This document shows positions 45,201 to 55,300 of a DNA stretch of 64,000 nt, piece after piece; positions within the stretch are counted from its first letter, which is position 1; each line of letters starts with the position of its first letter. The notes under the pieces are model-generated. The model was given only the letters and a program-made list of their open reading frames with translations. It was not told the DNA's origin and ran no database searches. The translations under genes were made by a program, and so were the position numbers. The stretch comes from Mesorhabditis belari (taxonomy: Eukaryota; Nematoda; Chromadorea; Rhabditida; Rhabditidae): contig CAUEEP010000740.1 in assembly GCA_958450365.1 (NCBI GenBank), forward strand, positions 4,129,001 through 4,193,000, given 5' to 3'.

Positions 45201-47352
45201 GCGCAACTAGGGCTTTTGCGCAAATTGTTCATCCAAAGCTCCATATGACGGTGGATCTACTTTGCGCCAAATTTTTTTGCTCAACTCGCCATCACTTTTT
45301 TCTAAGTCGGTCGATCTTTATGATTTTGGTTTCATTTTGTTGCACTTATTGAGATCTACAAAATGAAACCAAAATCATAAAGATTATTTCACTTAGAAGA
45401 AAGTTATGGCGAGTTGCGCAAATGACTCAGTTGCGCAAATAGAATGGCGGAAATTAGCCTACCCCCAGGTTTTTTCAAAAAAAATCATTTTTTATATTGG
45501 AAGGGAATTCCCCACCAAATCAGTTAAACGGCTGAGTATCTTTAAAAAGTGTCGTATATAATGCGGGGCTCGTCATTTTTGCGCCATTTTTTTGCAATAA
45601 TTTTCTTTATCTTTATGATAAACAAAACAAAACAATCTTTATGATTTTGATGTCATTTTGTAGATCTCAACAAGTGTAACAAAATGACACCAAAATCATA
45701 AATATTGACCGATTTAGAAGAAAGTTATGGCGAGTTGTGTAAACGACCCAGTTGCGCAAAAAAAAAATTTGGCGCAAAGTAGCCACTTCCTTCAATAGAT
45801 CAAAAAGTAGATTGATTAAGGTTACGGTAGTTTTCTTAAGTTGACACGTTTTAGAAAAAGGCTCTAGTTGCAAATACGCTCTCTCGGGATGAAAAATTTC
45901 GATTTAATGCTTTAAATTTCTTGCGTAACTGCCCTGAATCTTCAATCGATTCGGTTGCGTTTGGCTGGGCAGCTACGCAGAAACCAAAAGAATTTCAAAA
46001 TGATTGTATCAAGAAGACTGTACTCTCACAATCATTTCAGCTTGTCCATATCGGCACCCCAACAAAAGATCTCGTTTTTCTTTTCTTTAGCGCTTTACCA
46101 GCTGAAGAATATGCTAATAGGTAAATTCAAAATTTCAAAAATTTAAATATTTCTATAAGTTTTAAAATTTCAATAATTACTTTCAGATTTCACATTTTCC
46201 TTCACTACTTTTATGAGAAACTTGTTGACGAATTTGATTTGAATATTTTACCATGGAAAAGCTTTCAGCAGGTTTGATCGAACTTTTATTTGATTCATTT
46301 TAAATTTTCCCAAATTGAAAACCAAAATTTGAAAACGAAATATTCGTCTGCACTAAAAAGGCTTTAGTTGCAAATACGGGCAAATATGCAAATGCAAATA
46401 CGCTCTGTCGGGATGAAAAATCTCGATTTAATGCTTTAAATTTCATTGATTAAAGCCTTAGAAAAACGAAAATCCCTTTAGCTTCTTGAAGAATATGAAC
46501 GAATGTATGCACACATCTCTTTTATGATGTTCACATGGTTTACCGAAGCTAAATCAGCTCTTTTAAAGGGTAATCGAAATGTTTGATCTGAATATTTTAC
46601 CATGGAAAAGCTTTGAGCAGGTTATGTTGAAGTTTTTTCTAGCATTTTCTAGCATTTTCTAGCATTTTCTAGCATTTTCTAGCATTTTCTAGCATTTTCT
46701 AGCATTTTCTAGCATTTTCTAGCATTTTCTAGCATTTTCTAGCATTTTCTAGCATTTTCTAGCATTTTCTAGCATTTTCTAGCATTTTCTAGCATTTTCT
46801 AGCATTTTCTAGCATTTTCTAGCATTTTCTAGCATTTTCTAGCATTTTCTAGCATTTTCTAGCATTTTCTAGCATTTTCTAGCATTTTCTAGCATTTTCT
46901 AGCATTTTCTAGCATTTTCTAGCATTTTCTAGCATTTTCTAGCATTTTCTAGCATTTTCTAGCATTTTCTAGCATTTTCTAGCATTTTCTAGCATTTTCT
47001 AGCATTTTCTAGCATTTTCTAGCATTTTCTAGCATTTTCTAGCATTTTCTAGCATTTTCTAGCATTTTCTAGCATTTTCTAGCATTTTCTAGCATTTTCT
47101 AGCATTTTCTAGCATTTTCTAGCATTTTCTAGCATTTTCTAGCATTTTCTAGCATTTTCTAGCATTTTCTAGCATTTTCTAGCATTTTCTACCATTTTCT
47201 ACCATTTTCTACCATTTTCTACCATTTTCTACCATTTTTCCTACAGCATTTTCATCTCTTTTTTAGGACGCGAAAAAGATGAGGCAAAATTCGACGCTCA
47301 AATTCTTTCTATGGCAAAAGAAGTGGAAAGATGTTTGAAGAAGTGGTTTTGA
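42231..47352 (+). CDS. CHK kinase-like protein A (DUF1679/EcKinase-like family)
   Basis: Eleven exons close in phase: 42231-42350, 42957-43112, 43164-43272, 43329-43448, 43503-43582, 43622-43751, 44885-44982, 46041-46120, 46187-46271, 46482-46569, 47267-47352, giving 383 residues. It begins MSILTSKLTWTILQEDLQKS. Catalytic motifs are CHGDMWTPNIV (HGD at 246-248) and AILDWQ ending at 271, the Brenner-type and Mg-binding aspartates of the CHK fold. LVHIGTPTKDLVFLF follows. The last residues are ERCLKKWF. It is probably a cytosolic small-molecule kinase-like protein; the substrate is unknown. Introns carry a 12-bp array (intron 1), a mariner-type MITE (intron 6), a foldback repeat (intron 7) and the 10-mer array (intron 10). 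Its 3' end lies 64 bp from the end of convergent gene C. Confidence 0.88.
42351..42945. repeat. TTTAGCTTTAAAGATCT-type tandem array in intron 1 of CHK gene A
   Basis: Dozens of 12-18-bp units (AGCTTTAAAGATCTTT, AGCTTTAACGATTTTT) fill nearly the whole intron. Confidence 0.9.
44265..44825. mobile_element. Mariner-type MITE with long inner palindrome
   Basis: The ends TATTGGGTTGGTGGAAAAGT and ACTTTTCCACCAACCCAATA are perfect inverted repeats with TA edges. A second inverted pair (TCGAACCAGCGACCCTCAGA and its complement) forms arms of about 80 nt around a T-rich loop. No transposase remains. It lies in intron 6 of CHK gene A. Confidence 0.85.
45149..45790. mobile_element. Foldback repeat with GTGGCTACTTTGCGCCAAAT ends
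   Basis: The left end GTGGCTACTTTGCGCCAAAT and right end ATTTGGCGCAAAGTAGCCAC are inverted. The interior has several AAAGTTATGGCGAGTTG blocks and the 8490/31560-type GAAGGGAATTCCCCACCAAA segment. It lies in intron 7 of CHK gene A. Confidence 0.75.
46583..46621 (+). pseudogene. Partial copy of CHK gene A exon 9 in intron 10
   Basis: GAATATTTTACCATGGAAAA and the following AGCTTTGAGCAG repeat the 3' end of exon 9 (46187-46271), including a GT after the copy. It sits directly before the 10-mer array and has no acceptor of its own. Confidence 0.75.
46641..47240. repeat. 10-bp minisatellite, 55 perfect AGCATTTTCT units
   Basis: From 46641 to 47190 the unit AGCATTTTCT repeats 55 times without a single change. 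Four to five units of ACCATTTTCT follow to about 47240. The array is inside intron 10 of CHK gene A, between a GT at 46570 and TTTTTTAG at 47266. A T4 run recurs every 10 bp. Confidence 0.98.
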
Positions 47353-47416
47353 ATTGAATTTATAACTGCTAAAGCTAAAGACTAAAGCAAATAATGTTAA
47401 TAAATCATTGATTATT

Positions 47417-50400
47417 TTATTGAATCCATTTCTCGAAGCATCGACACAACTCGGCGGTGATGGCGGCACTTTTGAGTCCGAAGTTCTCACGACACCAATC
47501 GATCTCGTTTTCTGAAAAGTCATGTCTATAATTGTATTCTTTTAGTTTTTTAACTAAATATCAAGAATTAAAAGATGTTTCAAACCATCACAAGCGATTA
47601 TTTGATCTTCAAATCCATTAACATTCATTGGATGAATGATGGAAATCATGTGAATATATGAGATCTCGTATTGTTTGATAAGCTGAAGCATTGTATGATT
47701 TGATGAACTCTTTGATAAGCGTTTAGAGAAGCCTTATGCAAAAGCTCTATGCCAGATGGAAAGCGATTACGCAACCGCATAGAGAACACCAGTCACTTTT
47801 ACATTGAGATTCTTCTTTCGCTTTGTCGATGGCTCCAAAAGAAGCTATTCAGCTGTAAACTTGTACCCGAGGGTTTTCGGGGTCGCCGAATCGATTGAAC
47901 ATATTCATTTTCGTCTATTAATAAGTCTATTTTAGTCTCGACGTTAGCACTCAACTCGTTCTAAAGTCTAAAAGAATCCCGAGCCCTCAATTCCCATAAT
48001 TACTACTATAGATTAGCTATTACTCATTAAAATGAATAGCTTCAATCGATCCTTTGACCCCGAAAAGCTCTGGGTACAAATATCTTATATATTATACAAA
48101 TTTACAGCTGAATATCTTCTTTTTGTGCCATCTACAAAGAAGACTGAAGAACGGGGTGTTCTTTGTGCGGCCGCGTAATCGCTCTCCACCTGACATAGGG
48201 CTCTGGCATAAGGCCTTTCCCTTTTTAGAACAGCTAAACGAAAGGACCCGCTGGTCATCTGGGAAACCCTTCTGGCATAAAATGCTTTGGAATCCACACC
48301 TCATTGATCTCTCCCCACGGACATTTCTCCTCCCCAACGGCGTTTTTTATCAAATCGTAGTAAACTTGTAAGTAGAAATTGGTTCTGTTTTTGAAATTAA
48401 CGTTTGAAACTTTCATACTTTACCTTTTTATCTCATTTGGTCCCAAAGCTGAATACAGCAAAAAGACGAGATCTTCCACCGGGGATCCAATATGGAAAAG
48501 CTGTCAAATGTTGCAGAAAATGTTGGAAAATCGGTGATCTTTTTCACAAACCTGCCAATCAATCAAGGCTTTCACTTGAAATTCTCCTTTTTCATCCTTT
48601 GTAAACAAAATATTCGTCGTCCATAAATCCCCGTGACATAGCAATTGAATAGGAGCTGAAACAGTTGAATTGAAAAATAATTGAACAACTGAAAACAATT
48701 GAAAACAATTGAATAGGAGTAAATCTAACTTTTTTCTTTTTTTTTCTGAAATAGGAGTAAATCTAACTTTTTTTCATTTTAAAACTTACAATTTGTCATT
48801 CGTAAATCTTGAAATTTTTGGAAATCAGCGAAAATTGAGGGGAATTTTTGGAGGATATAATCGATTTGAGTCGATTGATCGGGGAAAACGACTTTCATGT
48901 CGATAAAGCGCTTCTCGGTCACCTTGAAATCTCGATTTTAAATTGTGAAAGGATGTGTTTAGGCTTTGAATTTCAGAAAAAAAAAACTATATAGATAACG
49001 AGAAATCTCACCGTCAACTCGGCGATATCTTTCAATATAACATCCCAAGCGTTTTTCTGTTCGATTTTCTCGATTTTCTTTTCAAGTTTAAGTCCTAAAA
49101 AAGAGTTTTTGACAAGAATTTGACAAGAATTCAAACAGAAATTGTTCGAATTTTTGTTAAGAGAGAATTCAAAAGTTGAGATAAGAAGAAAATGACGAAT
49201 CTCTCTCTCATCTCAAGCTTTAAGATGAGAGAGATCTCTCATCTCAGAGCTCTCACCTCAGAGCTCTCATCTCAGAGCTCTCATCTCAGAGCTCTCATCT
49301 CAGATCTCTGACGAATCTATCTTATCTCATCTCAAGCTTTGAGATGAGACTCAAGCTCACTAACAATTTCTCATCTCAGACAAGTCTTCAAACTTTTGAA
49401 ATGCCTTTATAAAAAATGTTGATAGATCGCAAATTTGTATTAGAGATTAGACAGAATTGGTCTACAAAGCCGTGTGCCAGATACCGCTTTTCCTGTGAGC
49501 AACACGGAAAGAATGCATAGCCTTTGTGTGATTTGAGATGAGAGACTTTCAACGTTGATCGACCCTGACTTTTGATGGGCTTTTTGTAAATCAGTAAAGC
49601 AGTAAAATTAGACTAGGTCTGGGTATTCCGTGACTTTGATCAAGAGCCAGACAAAATGAGTCTAAGTTCAAGACGGATTTTGACTAGTTAACTCTGAGAA
49701 ATCGTTTTTCAACCACCTCTAATCGCTATCTCAGCCAAGTGTCCAATGATTTCGATAAGCGGCTTTTCTTGTAGATTGTGATAAACATGACACAAAGAGA
49801 GTTTTTCGATAAACTCCAACAGAATATAACCTGAAAAGTCGGCAAAATTTTGTGTGAATTCAATTTTCGACTCACCAGCGCCAAGCTCTTCATTGTACAT
49901 TCTGCCGCAAAAATATTTCGCTAAAGGAATCGTTTCCGGGATTCCCAAAACTTCCTTGCTTTGAGTGTAAAACAAAATCTCATTGTCGTTTAGCTAAAGT
50001 TTTGAATGTTGCATTTTTTTCTATACAGAATGACGCCAAACTACCCCAAACCAATATAATTCTGGCTTATAAAACCAGAATTACATTGGTTTTTTTACAT
50101 TGGTTACATAGAATTACATTACTATAAGCCAACATCCATTTTTAACAATTTTTAACAAAAATTTGAAGTAACAATTTAGTCTTTAACATCCATAAAATTA
50201 AAAAATTAATTTCTTTTTAAAAAGATCTCCCATGCTTGAAGACGTCGCGGAAAGGCATCAACGGTGGCAGAAAGATAGGCGACGTCAAGCTCGTCCCAAG
50301 CCTTTTCGAGAGAATTTTTTCAAACAATCGATCGTTGAATGGGCTTTCGAGCATGTCTTCGTCGATCTTCTCGCTTTTTCATGGCAGCAGCTATGAGAAA

Positions 50401-51753
50401 TTCTCCTTTTACATACTTGTAAGCCTTCATTTTGAGTTTTTCCTTCACAATTCGATCCTTGAGATACCCATTTTTGAGGCTAATTTTCGTTGAGAACGAG
50501 CTCTATTGTAGCGTAGATTTTCGCGCACTTTCTTCACCGTCATCTTTGTTGTCATTACGACAATGACAACAAAGATGACAGTGAAGAAAGGTTTCGTCGT
50601 GATCGATCGGAATTTGTTCCCAAGACTTTGTAGCGTTGAATTGTCTCCGAAACAACCGATTTAGCCACCTTGAAACGTGTTAGCGATGCTTTTCTGCCTC
50701 ATTCCACGTTTTTAAAAAAAAAAAAAAAAAATACCGACTGGGGCTACCAGTGGTGAATTTATCGCATACACGAAATATATCAATCACAATACAACGACAC
50801 ACACAATACTAGGCTATATCTTAACTTAACCCACGTCATGACAGACGGCTCCCTAACCCTAAGCTCAATGGGGAACTAAATAGCTTTTTTGGTGGTGAAG
50901 GGAAGATGACGATGAAGGACGTTTGTGGAAATCGATCGATTCACGGTGAGCTAATTTTCTTGAATATAACTGAAATTTTACAAATAAACACAAAAAAAAA
51001 ATGTTTCGAACGTGCAAAGTGGTAAGAAAAACAATAAAAATTATCAAAAAAAAAATTCGTGCATCGCGTTAGAACCATTCGGAAGGATGGGTCACCCCAG
51101 TTCGGGTAATTTCATAAACTGTCTAAACTGTATAAACTTTATAAACTAGCCATTCGTTAGCGGCTAGCCGTTAACGAATCATTCGTTAGCGGCTGAATTT
51201 CGTAAACGGCTACGACATATAAACTATAAACCCTTTATAAACAAACCAAATCTGGTGTCACATTGTCACAATCAGTTGGTGGATGAAAACAAATTTTGAG
51301 CAATCCTTTCTTTGGCATTCTTTCATTTTCGTTTTTCCAATCGAATAACAAAAGAAAACTCTTGGAAAGGAAACCCTAAAAATGGTTTAAAAATGCTTTA
51401 TCCCGACTTTAAACTTTTAAATTTTCGTTTTTAAATTGAAAATTTCATCTTTAAGCTTAAAAAAAAAAAAAATCAACAAATTGTACTAATTGCAAAATAA
51501 TTGCACCAGAAAGACTAAATTTCTATATTGCTGAGCACAAAAGTAAAGTAAAAAACAAAAATCAACCGTATATTTAGAAGTTCTCTAGTGAACTAATACT
51601 CAATTTATCAAATTCAAAACTGACGCATCCTTTCGCAAAAGCAATCGCTTGTGATTTGTCGCTGAGAGAAGCTTTGAAGTTGAAAGCTTTACATAAATCT
51701 TCTTCAATTAATGCCCAAGTCACCGGAGTGTCCGCTATTTTCCCTTCAATCAT
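47417..51753 (-). CDS. CHK kinase-like protein C (DUF1679/EcKinase-like family)
   Basis: Eleven minus-strand exons close in phase: 51753-51625, 51375-51247, 49993-49876, 49830-49717, 49094-49012, 48922-48790, 48655-48552, 48500-48424, 48384-48300, 47682-47586, 47511-47417, giving 387 residues. The start MIEGKIADTPVTWALIEEDL aligns with the neighbours after a six-residue extension. CHGDLWTTNIL places HGD at 243-245, and ALIDWQ ends at 270. FHIGSPVEDLVFLLYSAL follows, and the end is CRCFEKWIQ. The overall fold call matches genes A, B and D; the substrate is unknown. Intron 2 is 1.25 kb and holds a Tc1-type remnant and a palindrome. Intron 9 holds a large foldback element. Nothing in the coding part looks damaged. 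Confidence 0.87.
47690..48280. mobile_element. Large foldback element, complete copy
   Basis: Left arm sequences GCTCTATGCCAGATGGAAAG, GCGATTACGC and CCCGAGGGTTTTCGGGGTCG reappear inverted on the right as CTGACATAGGGCTCTGGCAT, GCGTAATCGC and CCTTTGACCCCGAAAAGCTC. No coding capacity. It is in intron 9 of CHK gene C. Related half copies lie at 56444-56660 and 58757-58965, and a fragment at 27262-27320. Confidence 0.75.
49205..49370. repeat. CTCTCATCTCAGAG tandem repeat
   Basis: Units of CTCATCTCAGAG(CT) and CTCATCTCAAGCTTT are repeated in intron 4 of CHK gene C. Confidence 0.8.
50225..50715 (-). mobile_element. Tc1/mariner-type transposase relic
   Basis: Minus-strand reading at about 50600-50700 gives FKVAKSVVSETIQRYKVLGT, the second half of a Tc1-type helix-turn-helix. 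At 50225-50310 it gives EKAWDELDVAYLSATVDAF followed by PRRLQA, like the C-terminal Tc1 motif. The catalytic core between them is absent and the frames differ. A perfect-looking palindrome (CATCTTTGTTGTCATT and its complement) lies at 50530-50580. It is in intron 2 of CHK gene C. Confidence 0.65.
51148..51222. repeat. Palindromic CGTTAGCGGCTA repeat
   Basis: CATTCGTTAGCGGCTAGCCG and following TTAACGAATCATTCGTTAGC belong to the same family as the cleaner palindrome at 54466-54545. It lies in intron 2 of CHK gene C. Confidence 0.75.
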
Positions 51754-51827
51754 TGTGGAAAGGAGATGAGAAGAAGCAAATGCTTAACTTCAATAATAGC
51801 CAACAGTAATCCGAAAGAGAAATGACG

Positions 51828-52115
51828 CTAAACTGAATATTTTCGTTCTTCCAATCGAATAACAAAAGAAAACTTTTTGAAAGGAAACTCTAAAAAATGG
51901 TTGAAAAGTGGCTCTCTCTAGCTCTCTCTAGCTCTCTCTAGCTCTCTCTAGCTCTCTCTAGCTCTCTCTAGCTCTCTCTAGCTCTCTCTAGCTCTCTCTA
52001 GCTCTCTCTAGCTCTCTCTAGCTTCAATATTATCCAAAAAGATTCCAAAATTGAGCAATGAGCAAAAATACAAATCACCGGAGTGTCCGCTATTTTCCCT
52101 TCAATCATTGTGGAA
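51828..52115 (-). pseudogene. Partial duplicate of the 5' end of CHK gene C
   Basis: 51840-51900 repeats part of exon 2 (AATCGAATAACAAAAGAAAA on the plus strand), and 52077-52115 repeats the start of exon 1 (CACCGGAGTGTCCGCTATTT). The order is kept, but most of both exons is missing and a 10-bp array separates them. It is upstream of gene C. Confidence 0.75.
51911..52020. repeat. 10-bp minisatellite, 11 perfect GCTCTCTCTA units
   Basis: Eleven identical copies of GCTCTCTCTA with no variation. The period is the same as in the array at 46641-47240, though the unit differs. Confidence 0.97.
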
Positions 52116-52383
52116 AGGAGATGAGAAGAAAAATGTTTAGCTTCAATAATAGTCAACAGTAATCCGAAAGAGTAATCCGAAAGAGAAATGACATTAAACT
52201 GAATATCTCTCTAGCTTCAATATTATTCAAAAAGATTACAAATTGAGCAATGAACAAAGAAAGAAAAAAAAAACTGCGTGGATTTATCACTGAATGTCGA
52301 TTCATCCAAAAGACACGTCATTTTAGAATTTATTGTGAAACATACAAGAATAAAGATAAGAATAACAAAAAAAAAACTATAAG

Positions 52384-55300
52384 TTAAAACCATTTCTCAA
52401 GCAATCGAACCGTCTCCTCGGCGATGAAAGCCGCTTTTTCTTTATAGTTTGTCTGACATTCGTTTAGCTCGAAATCTGGAAATTTTAGCTTTTCTTTTAG
52501 CTTTTCTTTTAGCTTTTCTATTTTTTTCTAAAAATCTGTCAACTTTTAAAAAAAACTATCAGCCTTTTCTTACCAAATTTATCTACTTTTTAATCTAATT
52601 CTATGTTGAAATAGAAATAGAAAAGAACAACAATGGTTAGTAAAATAAAGCCAAAATTACAGCCTTTTTTCAAAGCTTTTCAAAGATAACACATTTTAGA
52701 AAGTTGTGTTTAATATGAATCGCAAAAAGAATAGCAAAAAGAATCTCAAATCTCAAAAACCTACTTTCACAACTTTTTGATAAATCCAACATCTTCACCG
52801 TCATCGGTAATAGAAGTGACATTGTGTACGCATAAGCAATCTCGTATTGCTTTTCAAACTGAAAATTTTTATTTAATAAGTTAATTATCGAATTATCGTT
52901 ATCGTTATTCTTATTGTTATTTAATAAGTTAATCACCCAATTATCGTCATTCTTATCGTTATTTAATAAGTTAATCACATAAATATCGTTAATCTTATTA
53001 TTATTTGATAAGTTAATCACATAAATATCGTTATTCTTATTGTTATTTAATAAATTAATCACCCAATTATCGTTATTTAATAACTTAATTACATAATTAT
53101 CGTTATTCTTATTGTTATTTAATAACTTAATTACATAATTATCGTTATTCTTATTGTTATTTAATAACTTAATCACCCAATTATCGTTATTCTAGTGTTA
53201 TTTAATAAGTTAATCACCCAATTATCGTTATTCTTATTACAGTCATGGACAAAAGTCTTTACCCCTACTGAGGTCAGCTTTTAAAACGCAAAATTTTTCA
53301 ACTTTTTAACAAGTTTTAAAAATTGTTTTCAAAGTATTTTGTAGCATTTTTACTCTAGTTTTTATATCCCATAACCAAAAGAAACAATGATTTATTTTAG
53401 GCAACAAAGAACGACGTTAACAAAAAAAAAACCCTCAAAACAGGTGGACAAAAGTCTTTACCCCTTTTCAACTTTTTATTTTCTTGCTGTTGTTTCGTTA
53501 TTTTTCACATAACAATGCTTTATTATTTTTTAATTCTAGTGATGCCTGGAGCCTATCTGACCACTCCCGACAAAGAATTTTACAGGATTTGGTCGACTCG
53601 ATGCCGAAAAGGATTCAAGCAATAATTTCATCAAAAGAGGCCCTACCAAATATTAAAAATACTCGGTTTTTTCTCACTTTTTGTTCGAGGGGTAAAAGAC
53701 TTTTGTCCACCTGTTTTGAGGGTTTTTTTTGTTAACGTCGTTCTTTGTTGCCTAAAATAAATCATTGTTTCTTTTGGTTATGGGATATAAAAACTAGAGT
53801 AAAAATGCTACAAAATACTTTGAAAACAATTTTTAAAACTTGTTAAAAAGTTGAAAAATTTTGCGTTTTAAAAGCTGACCTCAGTAGGGGTAAAGACTTT
53901 TGTCCATGACTGTATTATTTAATAACTTAATTACATAATTATCGTTAATCTTTATATAAAAACAAACTTCTTCGTAAGATTCCCACAAAAGTGAATCCTT
54001 TGGAAGATTTTTTCGCAAAAACTCGTAATAGAAATGCAAGAATTTGAAGATGCTAAATTTTTATAATATTTTTTCATTAATAGAACGTTGTTTTTTTATA
54101 TAAATCCTTTACTTTTTCCGATAACTCTCTGCCGAGAGAGCACTGTGAAAGAAAAGGACGAGATCCTCGAGTGGAGAACCGAGATGGACAAACTAAACAA
54201 ACAAAGATTGAAACAAAGTTTATTGAAATCTTCTAAATATTAGTATATTATCAAAGTTTTATTCCCTTTTATCCAACCTGCCAATCAACAATGACTTTTA
54301 GGCGAAAAATCCCCTCATCATCCTTTGTCCACAAAATGTTCGGCGTCCAAATGTCACCATGACACAAAACTGGGTGATTGCCTATAAATGTTTTACACAA
54401 AATCGAATAAACATCAATCTAATCGACTAAATTCAAATCCTAAAGTCTTTTTCGAAATCAATTCTATAGGTCGTAGCCGTTTACGAAATTTAGCCGCTAA
54501 CGAATGATTCGTTAGCGGCTGAATTTCGTAAACGGCTACGACATATATAAAAAACCTTTACAAGTATCTTTTCGCATTTGCATAAATGATGATTGAGTGA
54601 AAAGTGTGCCCGTTTTCCTCTCGATCACATCCAGTTGAGAGCTCAATTCGGGCATCATTTCCCTCATAATTCGTAGATGTTTTTGCATTTTCTAAAAGCA
54701 TAACTAATAAACTATTCACTGGAAAATCTATTTAAAGAAATAAACTCACGTTTTTCACCAAAATCAATGAAATAAGCGAATTCTCGAAACCACCCCATTT
54801 CTCCATTTTTTCTCGATGTTTTACGGCTTAAATATCTAATTTTTTTTAGACTCCAATACAAGATTTTACTAAAAATCTCACTTACAATAAGCAAGCAATT
54901 TCGCTAATTCCTCGAGAACCTCAATAGTGCCGATTGATTGAATATTGTGGTAAAGGTGTCGGATTGTCGTATTCTCGATGAACTCCACCGCAATGTAGCC
55001 TAGAAGAAAAGACTTTATCGTGCGCTATATTGCATTTAATGCTTAAAGATACTTTCTCAGTACTGTCACATTACTTTTTTTAGAGTGCTTTCCCTGCGAC
55101 TAACGCGTTTTTTAAAGTGCACCTATTTGAGAAAACCACCGGACCCTCCAGTACTAGACCTGCCTCAAGTACTGGACCTGCCTCCAGTACTGGACCTGTC
55201 TCTAGTACTAGACCTGGCTCCAGTACTAGACCTGCCTTCAGTACTGGACCTGTCTCTAGTACTAGACCTGGCTCAAGTACTGGACCTGCCTCCAATACTG

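Noticed and set aside
46641..47240. CRISPR array, considered because of many regular identical repeats
   Set aside because: The 10-bp units are directly adjacent with no spacers, and the host is a eukaryote.
48054..48371. A 105-codon plus-strand open frame containing ERTRWSSGKPFWHKMLWN
   Set aside because: Most of it is the right arm of the foldback element at 47690-48280 and the rest is antisense to exon 9 of CHK gene C.
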